DNA of 7,039 nucleotides from Candidatus Omnitrophota bacterium (GTDB taxonomy: Bacteria; Omnitrophota; Gorgyraeia; Gygaellales; Profunditerraquicolaceae), in the NCBI GenBank assembly GCA_016931435.1, contig JAFGET010000166.1:1-7039 (forward strand). The letters run 5' to 3'. The notes below the pieces were generated by a model that made no database searches, was not told the DNA's origin, and saw only the letters and a list, made by a program, of their open reading frames with translations. Within the stretch, counting starts at the first letter, position 1. Every line of letters begins with the position of its first letter. This document shows positions 1-5,859 of the stretch, piece after piece. The position numbers were made by a program, and so were the translations under genes.

Positions 1-36
1 CCCCTCGTATTCTATCTGGAGCTTAAAATTACGCAC
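1..36 (-). CDS. truA: tRNA pseudouridine(38-40) synthase TruA, N-terminal fragment (cut by window edge)
   Basis: Reading leftward from a GTG at 36-34 gives VRNFKLQIEYEG (GTG read as Met in vivo), which matches the usual TruA opening, of the type MRNIKLxIEYDG. TruA converts uridines 38-40 of the tRNA anticodon arm to pseudouridine; its catalytic Asp lies beyond the window. The codon just before the GTG is an in-frame TGA (39-37), so the gene cannot begin further upstream in this frame. The start lies 13 nt after the asd stop codon, implying co-transcription. Only a weak GAG precedes it, and a T6 run follows the asd stop. The call rests on 12 residues plus known leuB-asd-truA gene order, so it is likely but not certain. 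Confidence 0.72.
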   Translation of the reverse strand, partial: MRNFKLQIEYEG

Positions 37-49
37 TCAGCTAAAAAAG

Positions 50-1072
50 TTATTTAACTAATAACTCTGCTATTTGAACAGCATTTAACGCTGCCCCCTT
101 ACGCAAATTATCCGCCACTATCCACAGCCACAGGCCGTTCTTAACAAAGGGGTCATTGCGGATCCTGCCGATAAAAACCTCATCCCTGCCCTCTATATCC
201 TTAGGCATAGGATAAAGGTTATCCTTGGGGCTGTCGATCACTACCAAACCGGGGGATCTAGAAAGAATGTCTTTTACTCTCTGAGGAGTGATATTCTTTT
301 CGGTTTCAATATATACGGATTCAGAGTGGCCGGTCCTCACCGGCACGCGGGTAGTAGTAGCTGAGATCTTTATTTTGTCATCGTGCATAATCTTGTGCGT
401 TTCTTTTACCAATTTCCATTCTTCGCTGGTATAATCGGACTCGCTAAAGCCGCCTATATGGGGAAAAACATTATAAGCTAGCTGCTGCGGCATAGATTTA
501 TTATCCGCCTCCACGCTTAGATTGCCATAGCCGCCGGAGGCGATCAGGACGTTCTCTTCCTTTAATTGCTCCACCGCTGCTCTTCCCGCTCCGGAAGATG
601 CCTGCAGGGTAGTTGCGATTATTCTTTTAATCCCTGCCTTTTTATAAATAGGCCAGAGCGCCGCCACCATCTGTATCGTGGAGCAGTTAGGGTTAGCGAT
701 TATCCCCCTATGCTTTTTTACGTCTTTGGTATTGACTTCAGGGACTACCAAAGGTACTTTTTTATCCATGCGAAAATCAGCTCCGTTATCGATGACCACC
801 GCGCCTCTTTTTACCGCCTCAAAGGCATAAGTTACGGCAGCGCCTTTTTCGCCTTCGGTCCCGGCAAATAAAGCTATATCTATCCCAATAAAACCACCCG
901 CAGACACCGCCTCCACTTCATATATCTGCCTGTCTAACTCTATTTCGCGGGCTGAGCGGGCAAAGACCTTCAAATTACTTACAGGGAAATTACGTCCTCT
1001 CAAGCAGCGTAACATCTCCAGGCCTACCGCCCCTACGCCCACCACAGCGACATTATATTTCTGCTTACGCAT
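50..1072 (-). CDS. asd: Aspartate-semialdehyde dehydrogenase
   Basis: This 340-aa cytosolic enzyme reduces L-aspartyl-4-phosphate to L-aspartate 4-semialdehyde with NADPH, the branch point to lysine/diaminopimelate, threonine and methionine. The N-terminal Rossmann domain carries the GVGAVG loop (residues 12-17). A DFR motif puts the substrate-phosphate Arg at 101. The catalytic Cys is C130 in NPNCST, followed by Q157 in TTLQASSGAG. R242 (TRVPV) and the catalytic His H249 (RTGHSE) have the seven-residue spacing known in the family. Length is typical of the Gram-positive/archaeal-like bacterial form (about 330-350 aa), slightly shorter than the E. coli type. The ATG at 1072 is preceded by GAGGAG with 8 nt spacing. 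The gene lies 39 nt downstream of leuB and 13 nt upstream of truA. No key residue is missing. The Cys/His/Arg set makes the call secure. Confidence 0.96.
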   Translation of the reverse strand: MRKQKYNVAVVGVGAVGLEMLRCLRGRNFPVSNLKVFARSAREIELDRQIYEVEAVSAGGFIGIDIALFAGTEGEKGAAVTYAFEAVKRGAVVIDNGADFRMDKKVPLVVPEVNTKDVKKHRGIIANPNCSTIQMVAALWPIYKKAGIKRIIATTLQASSGAGRAAVEQLKEENVLIASGGYGNLSVEADNKSMPQQLAYNVFPHIGGFSESDYTSEEWKLVKETHKIMHDDKIKISATTTRVPVRTGHSESVYIETEKNITPQRVKDILSRSPGLVVIDSPKDNLYPMPKDIEGRDEVFIGRIRNDPFVKNGLWLWIVADNLRKGAALNAVQIAELLVK

Positions 1073-1111
1073 AAACTCATCTCCTCGGACCTAAACTTTA
1101 CACTTTAAGCT

Positions 1112-2173
1112 TTAAACTGACTTATATAAATATTTTACTACTAAATCCCCCACTTCCTCGGTAGAATAACCCATTTTACCCGCGGCCAGGGATTTTAGCT
1201 TTTTATTCGCTACCTTAATTACGGAATCCTCAATTGCCAAAGCAGCGTCTTTTTCTCCTAAATTTTCTAAGCACATACCCAAAGCACAAATCGCCGCCAG
1301 GGGATTTATTACATTCTTGCCCGTATATTTTGGAGCACTCCCCCCGATAGGCTCGAACATAGAGACTCCCGAAGGGTTGATATTGCCTCCTGCGGCAATA
1401 CCCATCCCGCCCTGGATCATAGCGCCCAGATCAGTGATAATATCGCCGAACATATTATCGGTGACGATAACATCGAACCACTCCGGATTCTTTACAAACC
1501 ACATAGTAGTAGCGTCCACATGGGCGTAATCCGTTTTGATATCCGGGTACTCTTTGGCCACTTCCTGAAAAGTCCTTTCCCAAAGGTCCCAGGCGTAAGT
1601 AAGCACATTGGTCTTTCCGCAAAGGGTAAGCTTCTTCTTTTTATTGCGCTTTTTGGTGTATTCAAAGGCATAACGGATGCAGCGCTCAACGCCTTTACGC
1701 GTATTATAAGAGATCTGGGTGGCTACCTCATCCTGCGTACCCTTATTTTTAAATTCACCCATGCCTTTATATAACCCTTCGGAATTTTCGCGCACTACTA
1801 CAAAATCGATATCCTCTGGTTTCTTATCTTTCAACGGGCAGAATTTTTCGTTATAAAGCTTAACCGGGCGCAGGTTTATATACTGGTCCAGAGAAAACCT
1901 GAGCTTCAAAAGGATGCCTGTCTCCAGTATCCCGGGTTTTACATCGGGATGGCCGATAGCCCCCAAAAATATAGCGGAATAATTCTTTAGTTCTTCTATA
2001 TCCTGGTCCTCGATGGTCTTTTGGGTCTTAAGATACCTCTGACCGCCGAAATCAAAGACCTTGCTTTCGTATCTGAAATTGAATTTCTGGCTGGCGGCTT
2101 CTAAGACCTTCAAGCCTTCGCGGGCTACTTCCGGCCCTGTCCCGTCACCAGGTATCACTGCGATCTTATACAT
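1112..2173 (-). CDS. leuB: 3-isopropylmalate dehydrogenase (isocitrate/isopropylmalate dehydrogenase family)
   Basis: This 353-aa protein belongs to the metal-dependent beta-decarboxylating dehydrogenases. It is expected to oxidise (2R,3S)-3-isopropylmalate to 2-oxoisocaproate plus CO2, the third leucine-specific step. Visible features: IPGDGTGPEV start (7-16), substrate Arg residues R92 and R102 in LRFSLDQYINLRP, R128 in VVREN, catalytic Y135 and K187, and metal-binding D220, D244 and D248. The substrate loop (ETGILLKLRF) is closer to the short actinobacterial LeuB type than to the Thermus type. The cofactor loop is odd: EPIGGSAPKY (274-283) has Gly where the family usually has His, and Lys-Tyr where NAD-dependent LeuB usually has Asp-Ile. 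Tartrate/malate-type or homoisocitrate activity cannot be excluded by sequence alone, but the position right after leuC and leuD supports LeuB. The gene starts 10 nt after leuD. Confidence 0.88.
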   Translation of the reverse strand: MYKIAVIPGDGTGPEVAREGLKVLEAASQKFNFRYESKVFDFGGQRYLKTQKTIEDQDIEELKNYSAIFLGAIGHPDVKPGILETGILLKLRFSLDQYINLRPVKLYNEKFCPLKDKKPEDIDFVVVRENSEGLYKGMGEFKNKGTQDEVATQISYNTRKGVERCIRYAFEYTKKRNKKKKLTLCGKTNVLTYAWDLWERTFQEVAKEYPDIKTDYAHVDATTMWFVKNPEWFDVIVTDNMFGDIITDLGAMIQGGMGIAAGGNINPSGVSMFEPIGGSAPKYTGKNVINPLAAICALGMCLENLGEKDAALAIEDSVIKVANKKLKSLAAGKMGYSTEEVGDLVVKYLYKSV

Positions 2174-2179
2174 TTTCTG

Positions 2180-2186
2180 CTCCTTA
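2180..2186 (-). promoter_or_regulatory. Ribosome binding site of leuB overlapping the leuD stop codon
   Basis: On the minus strand the sequence TAAGGAG combines the leuD stop codon (TAA, 2186-2184) with the leuB Shine-Dalgarno core, 6 nt before the leuB ATG. A ribosome terminating on leuD therefore sits over the leuB initiation site, which suggests translational coupling of the two proteins. It also fixes the leuB start. Confidence 0.8.
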
Positions 2187-2675
2187 AGTATTACAGCGGC
2201 TCTTTATGTATGGCATCAATCCCCCTTTTTGGATGATCTCCTGCAGGAAAAGAGGGAAACCTTCTGTCTTGTATTCCTTATTTTTAGTCAAGTTTTTTAT
2301 CGTGCCGGCGGATAAGTCGATCTCCAGCAAATCCTGCGCATCAATGCCTTTGATATCATCCAGTTCGAGGAATGGCAGGCCGATATTGATGGCATTCCTG
2401 AAAAATATCCCGGCAAAGCTCTGCGCGATAACACAGGATATCCCGCAGCCTTTCAGGGCGCGCGGCGCATGCTCGCGGGATGAACCGCAGCCAAAGTTCT
2501 TCCCGGCAACTATAATATCTCCTGCGCTGACTTTACCGGCGAAACCCGGGGCGATATTCTCCATGCAACGCTTTCCTAATTCTTTATCGTCGGTAGTGAC
2601 CAGATACTTTGCGGCAATGATATCGTCTGTATTTATATCGTTACCGAACTTATGGACTCTCCCTTTAATAACCAT
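2184..2675 (-). CDS. leuD: 3-isopropylmalate dehydratase small subunit
   Basis: This 163-aa protein is the swivel-domain subunit of isopropylmalate isomerase, which pairs with LeuC to convert 2- to 3-isopropylmalate. It is the short archaeal-type form (E. coli LeuD is about 200 aa). Seen in order: FGNDINTDDII (10-20), the specificity loop YLVT (24-27), the substrate-binding KNFGCGSSREHAP (59-71) and SFAGIFFRNAINIGLP (86-101). In archaeal studies the loop reads YLV- in isopropylmalate isomerases and YLR- in homoaconitases, so YLVT fits a leucine role; this comparison is from memory. G89 stands where Arg is usual (SFARIF). The ATG at 2675 matches the normal N-terminus, but no Shine-Dalgarno sequence is visible upstream. 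It lies 99 nt after leuC and 10 nt before leuB. Confidence 0.93.
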   Translation of the reverse strand: MVIKGRVHKFGNDINTDDIIAAKYLVTTDDKELGKRCMENIAPGFAGKVSAGDIIVAGKNFGCGSSREHAPRALKGCGISCVIAQSFAGIFFRNAINIGLPFLELDDIKGIDAQDLLEIDLSAGTIKNLTKNKEYKTEGFPLFLQEIIQKGGLMPYIKSRCNT

Positions 2676-2692
2676 ATTTACTTGTTCAATGT

Positions 2693-2739
2693 TTAATGTG
2701 TAATATCAAAGGCTTTTTATGTTTTTCATTACACATTAA
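2693..2739. repeat. 12-bp perfect inverted repeat in the leuC-leuD spacer
   Basis: The arms ttaatgtgtaat (2693-2704) and attacacattaa (2728-2739) are exact reverse complements separated by 23 nt, and could form an AT-rich stem-loop in the leuCD transcript. The right arm begins within the first of a series of octamer-like words: cattacac (2727), catcacac (2742), cattacac (2753) and ctttacac (2760). The stem is too AT-rich, and lacks a following T-tract, to be a good intrinsic terminator. The left arm ends about 18 nt before the leuD start, so the structure could affect leuD translation. Nature unknown; it may be a degenerate intergenic repeat. Confidence 0.75.
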
Positions 2740-2774
2740 TACATCACACCCGCATTACACTTTACACAAAATTT

Positions 2775-4040
2775 TTAGACTACTTTATTAGGATCCGTGA
2801 TCCTGCCGGTAATCGCCGAAGCCGCTGCCGTAGCAGGGCTTGACAGGTAGACTTCAGATTCTGGGCTACCCATCCTGCCGATAAAATTACGATTGGTGGT
2901 AGCCAGGCACCTTTCACCGGGAGCCAAAACTCCCAGATGACCGCCTAAACAAGGGCCGCAGCTGGGAGTGGAAAATACGCCTCCTGCTTCAATGAATATT
3001 TTCGCCAACCCTTCTTTTATCGCATCTAAATATATCTTCTGTGTAGCCGGTATAACGATCAGCCTCAAGCCTGTTTTTACTTTTTTACCTTTCAGTATTT
3101 TCGCGGCTATCCTTAAATCGCTGATCCTGCCGTTAGTGCAGGAGCCGATAACTACCTGGTCTAATTTAATGTTATTCAGGGCGCTTGCCGGCTTGACATT
3201 ACTGGGAAGATGCGGGCAGGCTACCTGCGGTTTAAGATCGGAAATATCCCACTCATAAACCTCATCATATTGCGCGTCCTTATCCGAAGAAAGCCTCGGT
3301 TTGCCCCGAAGATTTTTTGTCTCTTTAAGGTATTTGAGGGTAATTGCATCGGGGGCAATAATTCCGCTTACCCCTCCTGCCTCGATCGCCATATTAGACA
3401 TCGTAAAACGCTCGTCCATGCCCAGATTATCTATGGCCGGTCCACAGAACTCCATCACTCTGCCTAAAGCGCCGTCAACGCCTATCTTCCCGATAGTAAA
3501 AAGAATGAGGTCTTTTCCCCCAACCCACTTTTTAAGCCTTCCTTTATAAACGAACCTGATCGTAGGCGGCACCTTAAACCAACATTTTCCGTCGATATAG
3601 GCGCGCCCTAGGTCGGTCGAACCCACGCCGGTTGAAAAACACCCCATTGCCCCATAGGTACAGGTATGCGAATCCGCCCCTATCACCAGATCGCCGGGCG
3701 CAACGATCCCTTTTTCAGGAAGCAGGGCATGCTCGATGCCCATTGCCCCTACTTCAAAATAATTCTTTATCTTCTGCTCTCTGGCGAACACAGAAAGCAC
3801 TTTACACTGGTTTGCGCTTTTTAGGTCTTTTGCCGGAGCAAAATGGTCAGGGACCAAAACCACCTTGTTTTTATCGAACACCTTTTTGCAGCCCGACCTT
3901 TTGAATTCTTCAATAGCAAGGGGCGCCGTGATATCGTTACCTAAGGCAATATCGACTTTTGCCTCGATAAACTCGCCTGGCTTGATATCCGCCTTTGCGC
4001 TGTGCGCCATTAATATTTTTTCTGCGATCGTATAACCCAT
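2775..4040 (-). CDS. leuC: 3-isopropylmalate dehydratase large subunit
   Basis: This 421-aa aconitase-family subunit holds the [4Fe-4S] cluster and, with LeuD, isomerises 2-isopropylmalate to 3-isopropylmalate via a dehydrated intermediate. The cluster ligands are visible as C301 (GSCTNGR), C361 and C364 (SCGPCLGGH). The active-site motif GADSHTCTYGA (121-131) includes D123, S124 and H125. The length fits the archaeal-type LeuC/HacA group (about 420 aa) rather than the 466-aa E. coli form; that group also contains homoaconitase and dimethylmalate hydratase, and the leuD-leuB neighbours decide for leucine. The start MGYTIAEKIL matches the usual family N-terminus, so the ATG at 4040 is preferred over Met11. 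There is no recognisable Shine-Dalgarno: the 107-nt gap back to fabF is filled by a long palindrome ending 5 nt from the ATG. Confidence 0.94.
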   Translation of the reverse strand: MGYTIAEKILMAHSAKADIKPGEFIEAKVDIALGNDITAPLAIEEFKRSGCKKVFDKNKVVLVPDHFAPAKDLKSANQCKVLSVFAREQKIKNYFEVGAMGIEHALLPEKGIVAPGDLVIGADSHTCTYGAMGCFSTGVGSTDLGRAYIDGKCWFKVPPTIRFVYKGRLKKWVGGKDLILFTIGKIGVDGALGRVMEFCGPAIDNLGMDERFTMSNMAIEAGGVSGIIAPDAITLKYLKETKNLRGKPRLSSDKDAQYDEVYEWDISDLKPQVACPHLPSNVKPASALNNIKLDQVVIGSCTNGRISDLRIAAKILKGKKVKTGLRLIVIPATQKIYLDAIKEGLAKIFIEAGGVFSTPSCGPCLGGHLGVLAPGERCLATTNRNFIGRMGSPESEVYLSSPATAAASAITGRITDPNKVV

Positions 4041-4045
4041 AATTT

Positions 4046-4140
4046 AATTTCAAATGACAAATGAATCATTCAATACCAAATAATTGAATTATTTGGATTT
4101 GAATGATTGATTTTGATTTTGGGGTTTGACATTTGAATTT
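4046..4140. repeat. Long imperfect palindrome filling the fabF-leuC spacer
   Basis: The core is a perfect palindrome, ccaaataatt (4076-4085), one g, then aattatttgg (4087-4096). After a 2-nt mismatch it continues as a 10-bp stem, aatcattcaa (4064-4073) with ttgaatgatt (4099-4108). A 16-nt one-sided bulge (4109-4124, with tandem gatttt) follows, then an outer stem pairs 4046-4061 with 4125-4140 through caaatgacaaa against tttgacatttg. About 34 base pairs can form. It occupies nearly all of the 107-nt gap. There is no T-tract, so it is not a classical terminator. The design resembles a MITE- or REP-like intergenic palindrome; identity with a known family is not established. Confidence 0.8.
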
Positions 4141-4147
4141 CCTACAG

Positions 4148-5389
4148 TTATTTAAATTTTTTGACGGCAAGCGTGGCGTTGTGGCCGCCAAAACCTAAGG
4201 AATTAGACAGACAGACATCGACTTGCATTTCGCGGGCGGTATTGGGAACGTAATCTAAATCGCATTCGGGGTCAGGAAATTCATAATTTATAGTAGGGGG
4301 TACTATATTATCCCTGAGTGCCAAACAACATGCTACAAATTCTACCCCCCCGGCCGCTCCTAATAAATGGCCGGTCATAGATTTTGTCGACGAGACCATT
4401 ACTTTCTTGGCGGATACGCCTAAGGCTTTTTTTATCGCCAGCGTTTCGATCTTATCGTTAAGTTTTGTGGAAGTTCCGTGGGCATTTATGTAAGTAACAT
4501 CAGCGGGATTCAAGCCCCCGTCTTCTAAAGCCGCTTGTATCGCCCTAGAGGCTCCGTCACCGTCCGGGTCAGGGGCGGTAATATGATAGGCATCGCAAGA
4601 CATGCCGTATCCGACGATTTCGGCGTAAATACGGGCGTTTCTTTTTCTTGCGTGCTCTAAAGATTCCATCATCACGATCCCCGCGCCTTCAGCTATAATA
4701 AAACCGTCTCTCTCTCGGTCAAATGGGCGTGAGGCGCGATGAGGCTCCTCATTTCTCGTAGAAAGCGCTCTTAATGCGCAAAAACCCCCGACGCCTAAAG
4801 AAGTGATACAACTTTCTGTGCCTCCGCAAACCATCGCATCCGCATAACCGTGGCGGATGATCCTGAAAGCATCGCCAATAGCATGCGAACCTGAAGCGCA
4901 AGCAGTAGCTACGCATGAGTTAGGCCCCTTAAAACCGAAAGTTATAGCCACCTGCCCTGATGCGGCATTCACAATCAATGTAGGGATAAGAAAAGGAGAT
5001 AGCCTTGACGGACCCCTGCTTAATACGACCTTATGCTCTTCTTCGGTTGTATGCAGGCTTCCGATACCGGAACCTATCAAAACGCCGATCCTGTTATGGT
5101 CCTCTTTACCGACTTCCAACCCGGAATCCGCTACTGCCTGTTTCGCGCAAGCAATCGCGTAAAGTGAAAATTTATCCATGCGCCTGGCATCTTTTGTAGT
5201 TATGCCGTACTGGACATAGTCAAACCCCTTGACTTCCCCGGCGATCCGCGAATCATAAGCGCTGGCATCAAAAGTAACCAGGCTGCCTATGCCGCATTTG
5301 CCTTCTTTTAAAGACTTCCAGAATGCGGCAACATCGTTTCCTACCGAAGAAACAACCCCTAACCCCGTAATCACTACTCTCTGGTCCAT
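4148..5389 (-). CDS. fabF: 3-oxoacyl-[acyl-carrier-protein] synthase II
   Basis: This 413-aa protein (the same length as E. coli FabF) is a cytosolic condensing enzyme that adds two carbons from malonyl-ACP to acyl-ACP in fatty acid elongation. It has the duplicated thiolase fold. The catalytic triad is C164 (TACASGS), H304 (NAHGTST) and H341 (MTGHLLGAAG), with the conserved K336 and the gating NSLGFGGHN loop (396-404, F400). The N-terminus MDQRVVITGLG aligns with normal FabF starts, which supports the ATG at 5389. Initiation looks weak: only GTGAG about 11 nt upstream. FabB is less likely, given the length and the fabD-fabG-acpP-fabF setting. The upstream 175-nt gap to acpP is structured (a hairpin and twin stem-loops), so fabF may be expressed at a lower level than acpP. 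Confidence 0.96.
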   Translation of the reverse strand: MDQRVVITGLGVVSSVGNDVAAFWKSLKEGKCGIGSLVTFDASAYDSRIAGEVKGFDYVQYGITTKDARRMDKFSLYAIACAKQAVADSGLEVGKEDHNRIGVLIGSGIGSLHTTEEEHKVVLSRGPSRLSPFLIPTLIVNAASGQVAITFGFKGPNSCVATACASGSHAIGDAFRIIRHGYADAMVCGGTESCITSLGVGGFCALRALSTRNEEPHRASRPFDRERDGFIIAEGAGIVMMESLEHARKRNARIYAEIVGYGMSCDAYHITAPDPDGDGASRAIQAALEDGGLNPADVTYINAHGTSTKLNDKIETLAIKKALGVSAKKVMVSSTKSMTGHLLGAAGGVEFVACCLALRDNIVPPTINYEFPDPECDLDYVPNTAREMQVDVCLSNSLGFGGHNATLAVKKFK

Positions 5390-5407
5390 GATTTTATATG
5401 CTCACTT

Positions 5408-5497
5408 GAATCTCCCCAGGACTAAAGTGGGGATTCATCCCGAGCAGAAAAAGCACAATCCCATTCATCCCACGGGCTAAAACCCGGGGATTTCTGC
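5408..5497 (-). repeat. Twin stem-loop repeat in the acpP-fabF spacer, possible IS200/IS605 end relic
   Basis: Two related stem-loops lie in tandem. The first in transcription order has arms 5487-5491 plus 5483-5486 against 5467-5471 plus 5473-5476: nine pairs, a one-base bulge, and a TTTTAG loop. The second pairs 5433-5436 with 5408-5411 and 5428-5432 with 5414-5418, around a loop containing CTTTAGT. Both are linked to the word GGGATGAAT, seen at 5471-5463 and 5441-5433. GCAGAAA (5497-5491) can also pair with TTTCTGC (5450-5444), enclosing the first stem-loop. The second unit, GAATC, CCC, ACTTTAGT, GGGGAG, then TTCAA, resembles the right end and guide-RNA 3' hairpin of TnpB elements. No tnpA or tnpB is present. 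The repeat structure is clear; the transposon origin is inferred. Confidence 0.5.
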
Positions 5498-5510
5498 GAG
5501 GGATTAAAAT

Positions 5511-5539
5511 ATACCCCGCCAATGAAAATGGCGGGGTAT
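5511..5539 (-). terminator. GC-rich hairpin after acpP, probable partial terminator or processing site
   Basis: A perfect 10-bp stem, ATACCCCGCC with GGCGGGGTAT, and a 9-nt loop begin 25 nt after the acpP stop codon. On the minus strand it is followed by ATTTTAATC, a T-rich but interrupted tail. On the plus strand no T-tract follows. It would suit partial termination or RNA 3'-end protection, giving more acpP than fabF message. It is the most stable-looking hairpin in the window. Confidence 0.55.
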
Positions 5540-5564
5540 CTAAAAATAAATCTATATAAAGATA

Positions 5565-5804
5565 TTACTTATTACCTGACTTTGATTCAATATATTTGAC
5601 GGCATCGCCTACAGTAGTAATCTTTTCCGCATCCTCATCCGGTATTTCTATCCCGAATTCTTCTTCCAGCGCCATTACTAATTCCACGGTATCCAGAGAA
5701 TCTGCGCCAAGGTCATCGATAAATGACGCCTCGGGTGTCACCTCTTCGGCTTTTACTCCCAGCTGCTCCGCTATTATTGATTTAACTTTATCTTGAATTG
5801 CCAT
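5565..5804 (-). CDS. acpP: Acyl carrier protein
   Basis: This 79-aa acidic four-helix protein carries growing acyl chains between the Fab enzymes on a 4'-phosphopantetheine arm. The attachment serine is S36 in GADSLDTVELVMALEEEFG, where the recognition helix that docks with FabD, FabF and FabG begins. Length and sequence are typical of bacterial AcpP. The ATG at 5804 is preceded by AGGAGG with 7 nt spacing, the strongest ribosome binding site in the window, fitting the high level at which ACP is normally made. It lies 55 nt after fabG. A strong hairpin follows 25 nt after the stop codon and may set a 3' end for an abundant acpP transcript. No anomaly is seen. Confidence 0.97.
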   Translation of the reverse strand: MAIQDKVKSIIAEQLGVKAEEVTPEASFIDDLGADSLDTVELVMALEEEFGIEIPDEDAEKITTVGDAVKYIESKSGNK

Positions 5805-5859
5805 CCTCTTTCCTCCTTTTTACCCCTAAATCACAATTGACATTTGCGCGGCTTCTTTA

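Noticed and set aside
566..871. Plus-strand open frame of 101 codons inside asd, and similar ones inside leuB, leuC, fabF and fabG
   Set aside because: All lie opposite well-supported genes, have no known motifs and no good ribosome binding site.
2206..2703. A 165-codon open frame on the plus strand opposite leuD
   Set aside because: It is the antisense shadow of leuD, which has clear family motifs. The plus-strand product shows no recognisable domain and is rich in Ser/Pro/Ile as expected for a shadow.
4041..4147. Leucine attenuator, leader peptide or T-box before leuC
   Set aside because: No short frame with a leucine codon run and no T-box core sequence was found; the gap is a palindrome without a T-tract.
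5391..5400. TATAAAAT-like sequence just before fabF as a -10 promoter box
   Set aside because: It lies only a few bases from the start codon and no convincing -35 box stands at the right distance, so it was not annotated.
5390..5564. CRISPR-like or riboswitch element in the acpP-fabF gap
   Set aside because: There are only two related units with different stem sequences and no regular spacers. No known riboswitch core is recognisable; a repeat or IS-end relic fits better.
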